From: an uncultured Mediterraneibacter sp.
Lineage (GTDB): Bacteria > Bacillota > Clostridia > Lachnospirales > Lachnospiraceae
Length of the DNA stretch: 22,781 nucleotides
Direction of reading: 5' to 3'
Assembly (NCBI RefSeq): GCF_934330165.1
Contig: NZ_CAKRGI010000033.1
Span: 1-22,781, forward strand
Both the position numbers and the translations under genes were made by a program. The notes beneath the pieces are model-generated. The model made no database searches, had not been told where the DNA came from, and saw nothing but the letters and a program-made list of their open reading frames with translations. Below are positions 15,970 to 22,781 of the stretch, one piece after another (within the stretch, counting starts at the first letter, position 1; each line of letters begins with the position of its first letter).

Positions 15970-17298
15970 ATGAGTAAACCGGTAGTTGCCATTGTAGGGC
16001 GTCCGAATGTAGGCAAATCCACACTTTTTAATGTGTTGGCAGGGGAGATGATCTCCATTGTAAAGGATACGCCCGGTGTGACAAGAGACAGAATTTATGC
16101 AGATGTGGACTGGCTTGACAGAGAATTTACCCTGATCGATACAGGCGGAATTGAGCCGGACAGCAGAGATATCATTCTCTCACAGATGCGGGAGCAGGCT
16201 CAGATCGCAATTGATACGGCAGATGTCATTATATTTATTACAGATGTAAAGCAGGGACTTGTGGACTCGGATTCCAAGGTCGCAGATATGCTGAGAAGAT
16301 CGGGAAAGCCGGTCATCCTTGTTGTAAATAAGGTTGACAATTTTGACAAGTATATGGCAGATGTGTATGAATTTTATAATCTGGGAATCGGAGATCCGAT
16401 CCCGATCTCTGCTGCTTCGAGGCTGGGACTGGGAGATATGCTGGATGCAGTGATCGCCCATTTTCCGGAAAGTGACGGAACAGAAGAAGACGATGACCGT
16501 CCGAGAGTGGCGATCGTAGGAAAGCCGAATGTAGGCAAATCCTCTATTGTAAACCGTCTGCTGGGAGAGAACAGAGTGATCGTATCAGACATTGCAGGAA
16601 CGACAAGGGATGCGATTGATACAGAGATCGTTCACAATGGAAAAGAGTATGTATTTATTGATACGGCAGGTCTGAGAAGAAAAAATAAGATCAAAGAGGA
16701 GCTGGAACGCTACAGTATCATCCGTACCGTCAGTGCTGTAGAGCGTGCGGATGTAGTGCTGATGGTCATTGATGCTGCAGAGGGTGTGACAGAGCAGGAT
16801 GCAAAGATCGCGGGAATTGCCCACGAAAGAGGCAAGGGAGTTATCATTGTCGTAAATAAGTGGGATGCGATCGAGAAGAATGATAAGACCATGAGAGAGT
16901 ATGAGGCGAAGATCCGTCAGGTACTTTCTTATATGCCATATGCGGAGATCATGTATGTATCTGCAATGACCGGTCAGAGACTTCCGAAGCTGTATGATAT
17001 GATTGATATGGTGATAGAAAACCAGACACTCCGTATTGCAACCGGAGTTCTGAATGAGATCATGACGGAGGCAGTTGCGATGCAGCAGCCACCATCGGAT
17101 AAAGGAAAGCGACTGAAGCTTTACTATATTACGCAGGTAGCGGTGAAACCGCCGACCTTCGTTATTTTTGTAAATGATAAGGAACTGATGCACTTCTCAT
17201 ATACGAGATATCTGGAAAATAAGATCAGAGAGGCATTTGGATTCCGGGGAACTTCTTTGAAGTTCTTTATCAGAGAAAGAAAGGAAAAGGATCAGTAG
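15970..17298 (+). CDS. der: Ribosome-associated GTPase Der (EngA)
   Basis: An essential GTPase of 50S subunit assembly, 442 aa, with the diagnostic tandem G domains. Domain 1 has GRPNVGKST (10-18), DTPGVTRD, DTGGIE and NKVD. Domain 2 has GKPNVGKSS (184-192), DIAGTTRD, DTAGLR and NKWD. An acidic linker (EEDDD) separates them, and the C-terminal KH-like domain ends in a basic tail (FFIRERKEK). Length is normal. An AAAGG-type ribosome site precedes the ATG, 26 nt after the DUF512 stop; the stop is 4 nt before plsY. Confidence 0.97.
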   Translation: MSKPVVAIVGRPNVGKSTLFNVLAGEMISIVKDTPGVTRDRIYADVDWLDREFTLIDTGGIEPDSRDIILSQMREQAQIAIDTADVIIFITDVKQGLVDSDSKVADMLRRSGKPVILVVNKVDNFDKYMADVYEFYNLGIGDPIPISAASRLGLGDMLDAVIAHFPESDGTEEDDDRPRVAIVGKPNVGKSSIVNRLLGENRVIVSDIAGTTRDAIDTEIVHNGKEYVFIDTAGLRRKNKIKEELERYSIIRTVSAVERADVVLMVIDAAEGVTEQDAKIAGIAHERGKGVIIVVNKWDAIEKNDKTMREYEAKIRQVLSYMPYAEIMYVSAMTGQRLPKLYDMIDMVIENQTLRIATGVLNEIMTEAVAMQQPPSDKGKRLKLYYITQVAVKPPTFVIFVNDKELMHFSYTRYLENKIREAFGFRGTSLKFFIRERKEKDQ

Positions 17299-17302
17299 AG
17301 TT

Positions 17303-17956
17303 ATGGAACGGATCATTTGTCTGGCAATCGGATATGTCTGTGGACTTTTGCAGAGCGGCTATCTGGTTGGAAAATTACATCATATAGATATCAGAAAGTC
17401 CGGCAGTGGAAATGCAGGATCAACGAATGCACTTCGTGTGATGGGTTGGAAAGCAGGACTTATGACTTTTGCAGGGGATGTGCTGAAGTGTTTTGCAGCA
17501 GTGCTGATTGTAAGAGGGTTGTATCATGGAAGTAATTGCCTGGCACTTCTGATGATGTATGCCGGAGCAGGAGTGACGCTGGGACATAATTTCCCGTTTT
17601 ACATGAAGTTTAAAGGTGGAAAGGGAATTGCGGTCATGGCAGCACTGACGGTAAGCAACTGCTTCTGGCATCTGCCGTACAGTGTACTGATGTTCTTTAT
17701 TACGCTGGCATTCTTTGCTGTTCCTGTAGCAGTGACAAGGTATATTTCACTTGGATCACTGCTGGCGTATGCCGCATTCTTTATAGAAATGGTCGTATTT
17801 GGGCAGTTAGGATGGTTTGGAATGGAACAGGCATACCTGTACGAGCTGTACATACTGGTATTCCTTCTGACGGCACTTGCATGGTGGCGTCACCGTGCGA
17901 ATATCAGAAGACTTCTGAACGGAACAGAGAATAAGTTCGGGTCAGGAAAAAAGTAA
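17303..17956 (+). CDS. plsY: Glycerol-3-phosphate acyltransferase PlsY
   Basis: A membrane acyltransferase that transfers acyl from acyl-phosphate to sn-glycerol 3-phosphate, making lysophosphatidic acid. The 217-aa sequence has the hydrophobic N-terminus with GYVCGLLQSGYLVGKL, the first active-site motif GSGNAGSTNALRVMGWKAG and the second motif GHNFPFYMKFKGGKG, with several further transmembrane helices. It lies between der and gpsA, whose product supplies its glycerol 3-phosphate substrate. The gap to der is 4 nt and to gpsA about 18 nt. The C-terminus is slightly longer than in the shortest PlsY proteins and ends in a basic tail. Confidence 0.95.
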   Translation: MERIICLAIGYVCGLLQSGYLVGKLHHIDIRKSGSGNAGSTNALRVMGWKAGLMTFAGDVLKCFAAVLIVRGLYHGSNCLALLMMYAGAGVTLGHNFPFYMKFKGGKGIAVMAALTVSNCFWHLPYSVLMFFITLAFFAVPVAVTRYISLGSLLAYAAFFIEMVVFGQLGWFGMEQAYLYELYILVFLLTALAWWRHRANIRRLLNGTENKFGSGKK

Positions 17957-17974
17957 AAGTAAGGAGGGCTGATG

Positions 17975-18991
17975 ATGGCAAATGTAGGAGTACTTGGTGC
18001 CGGAAGCTGGGGTACGGCACTGTCCGTTCTTCTTCATGACAACGGACACGAAGTAACGATCTGGTCGATCGATCAGAAAGAAGTTGAAATGCTCAATACC
18101 AAAAGAGAGCATGAGTCAAAGCTTCCGGGAGTGAAGCTGGCAAAAGAGATTGTGGTCACGAATGAATTGAATAATGCGATCAATGGAAAGGATTTCCTTG
18201 TTCTTGCAGTTCCTTCAATATTTACAAGAGCAACAGCAAGGAAAATGAGTCCTTTTGTAGCAGAGGGACAGATGATTGTAGATGTTGCAAAAGGAATTGA
18301 AGAAGCCACCTTGATGACACTTTCGGAGCAGATCCATCAGGAAATCCCACAGGCAGATGTTGCCGTCCTTTCAGGACCAAGCCATGCGGAAGAGGTTGGA
18401 CGGAAGCTGCCGACAACGTGTGTGATCGGAGCGAAGACGAAAAAGACAGCAGAGTATCTGCAGTCGATGTTCAACAGTCGTGTCTTTCGTGTTTATACGA
18501 GTCCTGATATCCTTGGAATTGAGCTGGGAGGAGCATTGAAGAATGTCATTGCACTTGCAGCCGGAATCGCAGACGGATTAGGATATGGGGACAACACAAA
18601 GGCAGCGTTGATCACCCGGGGCATTGCCGAGATAGCAAGACTGGGGATGAAGATGGGGGGAAAGCTTGAGACTTTTACAGGGCTGACCGGAATCGGTGAT
18701 CTGATTGTCACCTGTGCCAGTGTCCACAGCAGAAACCGGAAAGCAGGTTATCTGATGGGACAGGGAAAGTCCATGCAGGAGGCAATGGATGAGGTGAATA
18801 TGGTCGTAGAAGGCGTCTATTCAGCTAAGGCGGCTGCAAGCCTTGCAAAGAAATATGAAGTTCCGATGCCGATCGTAGAAGAGATCAACCGGATCCTTTT
18901 TGAAGGTAAAGATCCGAAGAAGGCAGTGGATGATCTTATGCAGAGGGAATCGAAAATCGAGAATAGCTCTCTTTTATGGGAAAAAGAATAA
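17975..18991 (+). CDS. gpsA: Glycerol-3-phosphate dehydrogenase [NAD(P)+]
   Basis: Reduces dihydroxyacetone phosphate to sn-glycerol 3-phosphate for phospholipid synthesis; cytosolic. The 338-aa protein opens with the Rossmann motif VGVLGAGSWGTALS, has the SGPSHAEEV segment, catalytic Lys189 in GGALKNVIALAAG, then GDNTKAALITRG and the GLTGIGDLIVTC block. Two adjacent ATGs occur at 17972 and 17975. AGGAGG (17962-17967) gives a spacing of 4 nt to the first and 7 nt to the second, so 17975 is preferred. It is downstream of plsY, which uses its product. Confidence 0.96.
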   Translation: MANVGVLGAGSWGTALSVLLHDNGHEVTIWSIDQKEVEMLNTKREHESKLPGVKLAKEIVVTNELNNAINGKDFLVLAVPSIFTRATARKMSPFVAEGQMIVDVAKGIEEATLMTLSEQIHQEIPQADVAVLSGPSHAEEVGRKLPTTCVIGAKTKKTAEYLQSMFNSRVFRVYTSPDILGIELGGALKNVIALAAGIADGLGYGDNTKAALITRGIAEIARLGMKMGGKLETFTGLTGIGDLIVTCASVHSRNRKAGYLMGQGKSMQEAMDEVNMVVEGVYSAKAAASLAKKYEVPMPIVEEINRILFEGKDPKKAVDDLMQRESKIENSSLLWEKE

Positions 18992-19000
18992 AAGTAAAAT

Positions 19001-19029
19001 GCATACCTCCCGGCAGTGCGGCATACACT
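19001..19029 (+). promoter_or_regulatory. spoIVA: Sigma-E-like (sporulation) promoter of spoIVA
   Basis: The -10 CATACACT (19022-19029) matches the Bacillus subtilis sigma-E pattern CATACAnT exactly. A -35-like GCATACC (19001-19007) fits 5 of 7 positions of KMATATT at the usual 14-nt spacing. It lies 29 nt before the spoIVA start. Mother-cell expression of spoIVA by sigma-E is known in B. subtilis; extension to this organism is inference. Confidence 0.55.
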
Positions 19030-19057
19030 TGTATCAGCACAGCAAGGGGGTATTTTT

Positions 19058-20530
19058 ATGGATTCATTTCAGGTATACAGAGATATAAAAGCACGGACAG
19101 ACGGAGAGATTTATCTTGGCGTAGTAGGACCGGTACGGACAGGCAAATCAACATTTATTAAAAGATTTGCAGATCTTCTGATCCTGCCTAATCTGACGGA
19201 TGTACATAAAAAAGAACGAACGAAAGATGAACTTCCACAGTCTGCATCAGGTACTACGATCATGACCACAGAACCTAAATTTGTCCCGAAGGAAGCGGTC
19301 AGTGTCCGGCTGGCGGAAGATGTGGAGGTGAAGATCCGGCTGGTGGATTGTGTAGGCTATATGGTAGAGGGGGCATCCGGTCACACTGAAAATGGTGCAG
19401 AACGGCAGGTGAAGACACCGTGGTTTGAGTATGAGATTCCATTTACAAAGGCTGCGGCAATCGGAACGCAAAAGGTGATCCATGACCATGCAACGATCGG
19501 ACTGGTAGTGACCACGGATGGAAGTGTGACAGAACTGGCAAGAGAAAATTATATCCCGGCAGAAGAAAAGACGGTTCGGGAACTGCAGGAAATCGGAAAA
19601 CCGTTTTTGATTATATTGAACTGTCAGAAACCTTATGCAGAAGAGGCAAAATCTCTGAAGGAAGAGCTGCAGGAGAAGTATCAGGCTCCGGTGATCGCAA
19701 TGAATTGTGAACAGATGAAAGCGGAGGATCTACATGAGATGATGCAGCAGATATTATATGAATTTCCGGTTACAGAAGTGGAATTTTATCTTCCGAAATG
19801 GGTGGAAATGCTGTCGAGAGACCATCGGATCAAGCAAAATCTTCTTGAGAATGTAAAAACTGTTCTGGATGCATTAGGTGATATACGGAGTGCGGTGAAC
19901 TTGAAAATTCAGCCTCAGGGAGAATATATTGACCGGATGCAGGTCGAAAAAGTGGAAATGGACAGCGGAAAAGTCTGTGTCAGAATTGGCTTTGACCAGA
20001 AGTATTATTACGAAATACTCAGTGAACTGACGGGAACAACGATCAGTGGAGAGTATGAACTGATCGCAACGATGAAAGAACTTGCAACGATGAAAGAGGA
20101 ATTTTCGCAGATCCGGGATGCATTTACCGAAGTAAAAATGAAAGGTTACGGGGTTGTATGTCCGAGAAAAGAGGAGGTTACGCTGGATGAACCGGTCATT
20201 ATCAAGCAGGGAAGTAAATTTGGTGTGAAGATACGTTCGGAAGCTCCGTCAATCCATATGATACGTGCGAATATAGAGACTGAGATCGCTCCGATCGTCG
20301 GAAATGAACAGCAGGCGGAAGACCTTGTGGAGTATATAAAAAAAGAGAGCGAGACACCACAAGGAGTCTGGGGAACCAATATTTTCGGAAAGTCGATCGA
20401 AGAACTGGTGATGGACGGAATGAAAAATAAGATCACTCTGATTGGGGATGAAAGCAGATCCAAGCTGCAGGATTCCATGCAGAAGATAGTAAATGATACA
20501 AATGGTGGTCTGATCTGTATTATTATCTGA
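19058..20530 (+). CDS. spoIVA: Stage IV sporulation protein A (spore coat assembly ATPase)
   Basis: SpoIVA is an ATPase that polymerises on the outer forespore membrane and forms the basement layer of the spore coat. The 490-aa length is close to the B. subtilis protein (492). The N-terminus MDSFQVYRDIKARTDGEIYL is followed by Walker A GPVRTGKS (24-31), DVHKKERTKDELPQSASG, and LVDCVGYMVEGASGH with the Walker-B-like Asp. The C-terminus ends in GGLICIII, as in homologues. The Met at 19058 is preferred over an upstream in-frame ATG (19016) because AAGGGGG (19044-19050) is 7 nt away and homologues begin there. It follows gpsA by 66 nt. Confidence 0.97.
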   Translation: MDSFQVYRDIKARTDGEIYLGVVGPVRTGKSTFIKRFADLLILPNLTDVHKKERTKDELPQSASGTTIMTTEPKFVPKEAVSVRLAEDVEVKIRLVDCVGYMVEGASGHTENGAERQVKTPWFEYEIPFTKAAAIGTQKVIHDHATIGLVVTTDGSVTELARENYIPAEEKTVRELQEIGKPFLIILNCQKPYAEEAKSLKEELQEKYQAPVIAMNCEQMKAEDLHEMMQQILYEFPVTEVEFYLPKWVEMLSRDHRIKQNLLENVKTVLDALGDIRSAVNLKIQPQGEYIDRMQVEKVEMDSGKVCVRIGFDQKYYYEILSELTGTTISGEYELIATMKELATMKEEFSQIRDAFTEVKMKGYGVVCPRKEEVTLDEPVIIKQGSKFGVKIRSEAPSIHMIRANIETEIAPIVGNEQQAEDLVEYIKKESETPQGVWGTNIFGKSIEELVMDGMKNKITLIGDESRSKLQDSMQKIVNDTNGGLICIII

Positions 20531-20541
20531 TCTGACCGGAG

Positions 20542-20570
20542 TGGACAGAACAGGCTGAGTCCGCTATAAT
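20542..20570 (+). promoter_or_regulatory. Sigma-A-type promoter of the punA-MBL-rnhA run
   Basis: TGGACA (20542-20547), a 17-nt spacer, and a perfect TATAAT (20565-20570), about 40 nt before the punA start. The inverted repeat AGTGGAC / GTCCGCT (one G-T wobble, 12-nt loop) runs from the -35 to the edge of the -10; no U-tract follows it, so it looks more like an operator than a terminator. Confidence 0.7.
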
Positions 20571-20610
20571 AAAGAGCAGAAGTTTCTTGTGGGATTTCAA
20601 GGAGGAAGCG

Positions 20611-21432
20611 ATGAGTATACAGTATGAAAAGCTGGAACGATGCTATGAATATTATAGAAGTATTACAGAGTTCCATCCTAGAGTCGGTCTGATCCTCGGA
20701 TCGGGGCTGGGAGGATATGCAAAGAATATGCACGTGGAGCAAGAAATTCCATACCGGGAGATCTCTGATTTCCCGGTTTCCACTGTACAGGGGCATGATG
20801 GAAGATTCTTATTGGGATGGATCGGGAAAGTGCCGGTTGTTGTCATGAAAGGCAGAGTGCATTATTATGAAGGCTATTCGATGGAAGAGGTAGTTCTTCC
20901 GGTCAGACTGATGAAAAGGATGGGAATAGAAATTCTGTTTCTGACTAATGCATCCGGTGGAATCAATCCAGAGTTTGCGGCGGGCGATTTTATGATGCTC
21001 CGGGATCAGATCGCAAGTTTTGTGCCATCTCCGCTGATCGGACAGAATATAGAGGAACTGGGAACCAGATTTCCTGATATGACTCATATTTATGATGAGG
21101 AACTTCAACAACTGATCAGAGAAACTGCAGAGGAAGAAAAAGTACCACTTCGGGAAGGAGTCTATCTACAGACTACAGGACCGAATTTTGAAAGCCCGGC
21201 AGAGGTTAAAATGTATGGACTTCTGGGGGCAGATGCCGTAGGGATGAGTACAGCCTGCGAGGCGATTGCGGCAAGGCATGCGGGAATCCGTGTATGTGGG
21301 ATTTCCTGTGTGTCAAATATGGCAAGCGGGATTTCAGGGAAAGAACTGAGCCATCAGGAGGTACAGGCTGTTGCAGATCAGAGAAGTGCAGCATTTGAGC
21401 GGCTGGTTACGAAAATTATAGAAAAAATGTAA
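20611..21432 (+). CDS. punA: Purine-nucleoside phosphorylase (trimeric class)
   Basis: Phosphorolysis of purine (deoxy)nucleosides to base and (deoxy)ribose 1-phosphate in purine salvage. The 273-aa protein has LILGSGLGGYAKNM at the N-terminus, a phosphate-site GHDGRF, GRVHYYEGY with the conserved His, TNASGGINPEF, and the family signature GPNFESPAEVKM followed by GADAVGMSTACEAIAARHAG. The Met at 20611 is preceded by AAGGAGG (20599-20605) at 5 nt; an upstream in-frame TTG at 20587 is rejected. It is close to B. subtilis PupG and mammalian-type PNP rather than hexameric DeoD. Confidence 0.93.
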   Translation: MSIQYEKLERCYEYYRSITEFHPRVGLILGSGLGGYAKNMHVEQEIPYREISDFPVSTVQGHDGRFLLGWIGKVPVVVMKGRVHYYEGYSMEEVVLPVRLMKRMGIEILFLTNASGGINPEFAAGDFMMLRDQIASFVPSPLIGQNIEELGTRFPDMTHIYDEELQQLIRETAEEEKVPLREGVYLQTTGPNFESPAEVKMYGLLGADAVGMSTACEAIAARHAGIRVCGISCVSNMASGISGKELSHQEVQAVADQRSAAFERLVTKIIEKM

Positions 21433-21448
21433 GGAAGTCAAGAACGGT

Positions 21449-22189
21449 ATGATAAAAGTGACATATTTAGACCACAGCGGTTTTTTGGTAGAATTAGAAG
21501 ATGCCTATTTTTTATTTGATTATTATAAAGGCAGATTACCGCAGATCGATCTGGAGAAAAAGATGGTTGTGTTGGTAAGTCATGCACACCATGATCATTA
21601 TAGAAAGGATATTTTTAATCTGAGAAAGCATTTCAGGGAGATCCGGTATGTTCTGTCATCTGATATCGAGATAAAAGCAGAAAAAGATATTGTTCAGATG
21701 CAGCCGAATGAGAGGAAAGAAGTGATGGGAGCAGAGATCAGAACGCTTCGCTCCACGGATGAGGGAGTAGCCTTTGTCGTTCATTATGCAGGCAAGACGA
21801 TCTACCATGCAGGGGATCTGAACTGGTGGCACTGGGAAGGAGAACCGGATGAAAAAAATACAGAGATGCGTCGGGCTTATCAGGCAGAGATCAACCGCCT
21901 GATGGATGAGAAGATTGATATAGCTTTTGTTCCGGTAGACCCAAGACTGGGAGAACAGTATTGCTGGGGGATTGACTGTTTTATGAAGCGGACAGAGACA
22001 AAAGTAGTATTCCCAATGCATTTTTGGGGAAACTACAGTATTTTTAACCGGCTGGCACTGGAAAAATGTGTGAAGGATTATGAAGACCGTATTGTCAGGA
22101 TTGAAAAACCGGGACAGGTATTTCTGTTGGATGAGATGGATGAAAATGACAGGATCCGAGTGCGGTACAGCAGTATTTTGCAGCAATAG
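21449..22189 (+). CDS. Metallo-beta-lactamase-fold hydrolase
   Basis: A 246-aa cytoplasmic protein with the MBL metal motif HAHHDH (HxHxDH), preceded by a short beta-sheet N-terminus ([12 protein letters not shown]). Later metal ligands are likely the His and Asp in [12 protein letters not shown] and the His in FPMHFWGNY. It resembles the UlaG/YtkL-type subgroup of small MBL hydrolases; the substrate cannot be deduced. A ribosome site AAGGA (21431-21435) overlaps the punA stop, 13 nt before the ATG. It lies 16 nt after punA and 23 nt before rnhA, so all three are probably cotranscribed. Confidence 0.85.
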   Translation: MIKVTYLDHSGFLVELEDAYFLFDYYKGRLPQIDLEKKMVVLVSHAHHDHYRKDIFNLRKHFREIRYVLSSDIEIKAEKDIVQMQPNERKEVMGAEIRTLRSTDEGVAFVVHYAGKTIYHAGDLNWWHWEGEPDEKNTEMRRAYQAEINRLMDEKIDIAFVPVDPRLGEQYCWGIDCFMKRTETKVVFPMHFWGNYSIFNRLALEKCVKDYEDRIVRIEKPGQVFLLDEMDENDRIRVRYSSILQQ

Positions 22190-22212
22190 ATAAAAGAAGG
22201 AGGAGCAGATCA

Positions 22213-22689
22213 ATGCTTGTAAAAGTTTATACAGATGGTGCAGCAAGAGGAAATCCTGATGGTCCGGGAGGTTATGGAGCTGTACTGGAGTATGTGGACG
22301 GAAAAGGACAGTTGCATACAAAAGAACTGTCGCAGGGCTATAAAAAGACAACGAATAACCGGATGGAACTGATGGCTGTGATCGCAGGACTGGAAGCATT
22401 GAACCTGCCATGTACGGTAGAGGTTTATTCAGATTCACAGTATGTGGTGAATGCATTTAACCAGCACTGGGTTGACGGATGGATCAAGAAAGGCTGGAAA
22501 CGTGGAAAGAATGAACCGGTGAAAAATGTGGATCTCTGGAAAAGGCTTCTGGAAGTGAAAAGCCGGCATCAGGTTACTTTCCACTGGGTAAAAGGACATG
22601 ACGGACATCCTCAGAATGAAAGGTGTGACCAGCTTGCAACAACTGCGGCAGACGGGAATGAACTGATCGTGGATGAAGGATTGAAATAA
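22213..22689 (+). CDS. rnhA: Ribonuclease HI
   Basis: Cleaves the RNA strand of RNA-DNA hybrids (R-loops, Okazaki primers). The 158-aa length is normal for bacterial RNase HI. The acidic catalytic residues are all visible: Asp8 ([10 protein letters not shown]), Glu52 (NNRMEL), Asp74 (YSDSQYV) and Asp139 (ERCDQLA). The [15 protein letters not shown] segment carries the conserved His, and [20 protein letters not shown] is the basic handle region. A strong AAGGAGG ribosome site precedes the ATG. It is the last gene of the run starting at 20611. Confidence 0.96.
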   Translation: MLVKVYTDGAARGNPDGPGGYGAVLEYVDGKGQLHTKELSQGYKKTTNNRMELMAVIAGLEALNLPCTVEVYSDSQYVVNAFNQHWVDGWIKKGWKRGKNEPVKNVDLWKRLLEVKSRHQVTFHWVKGHDGHPQNERCDQLATTAADGNELIVDEGLK

Positions 22690-22706
22690 GAAAATGAAAC
22701 TAAGAA

Positions 22707-22781
22707 GGGGCTGTTGCAAAATAGATGAGTAATCAATCTGATATGCTCCCTTCTAGGTAGACAAGTGAAATAATAAAAACT
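22707..22781. mobile_element. Possible insertion-sequence edge at window end
   Basis: GGGGCTGTTGCAAAAT (22707-22722) resembles the terminal inverted repeats of several IS groups that share a CTGTTGCAAA core. The following sequence is non-coding and AT-rich and reaches the window end without a gene. There is no second end, transposase or target duplication in view, so this stays a suspicion. Confidence 0.3.

Overview
The window looks like chromosomal DNA of an endospore-forming Bacillota, most likely a Lachnospiraceae-type Clostridium relative. The reasons are strong AGGAGG-type ribosome binding sites, moderate G+C, a full-length spoIVA next to der-plsY-gpsA, a DUF512 radical-SAM-like gene before der, and protein sequences typical of that group. 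The taxonomic call is an inference from gene content. No rRNA, tRNA, CRISPR array or prophage was seen.

Layout. (1) 135-1769, minus strand: an ABC-F ATPase, followed downstream by part of a repeated structured element that runs off the window start. (2) 1910-10750, plus strand: a tight seven-gene run behind a good sigma-A-type promoter. It encodes a patatin-like lipase, polyphosphate kinase, aldose 1-epimerase, topoisomerase III, a D-2-hydroxyacid dehydrogenase, a left-handed beta-helix transferase-like protein and a beta-hydroxyacid dehydrogenase. (3) 10778-12427: a sodium/solute symporter with its own promoter, which contains a palindrome. (4) 12425-13155: no protein gene, but a symmetric block made of two about 310-320 nt structured RNA-like elements in opposite orientation around one 29-bp hairpin. 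(5) 13153-14331, minus strand: a divergent PRPP-synthetase-family gene. (6) 14526-18991, plus strand: DUF512, der, plsY, gpsA. (7) 19001-20530: spoIVA behind a sigma-E-like promoter. (8) 20542-22689: purine nucleoside phosphorylase, a metallo-beta-lactamase-fold hydrolase and RNase HI. The last 75 bases may be the edge of an insertion sequence.

The most interesting item is the repeated element in (1) and (4). Three copies (one partial) begin exactly at the TAA stop codon of three unrelated genes, each in the sense direction of its gene. The two complete copies fold alike, with compensatory base changes in at least three helices, which argues for a conserved RNA structure in the 3' untranslated region. 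I do not recognise it as a named RNA family. The rest of the window is mostly housekeeping: phosphate and polyphosphate metabolism, DNA topology, ribosome assembly (Der), phospholipid synthesis (PlsY, GpsA), spore coat assembly (SpoIVA), purine salvage and RNA-DNA hybrid removal.
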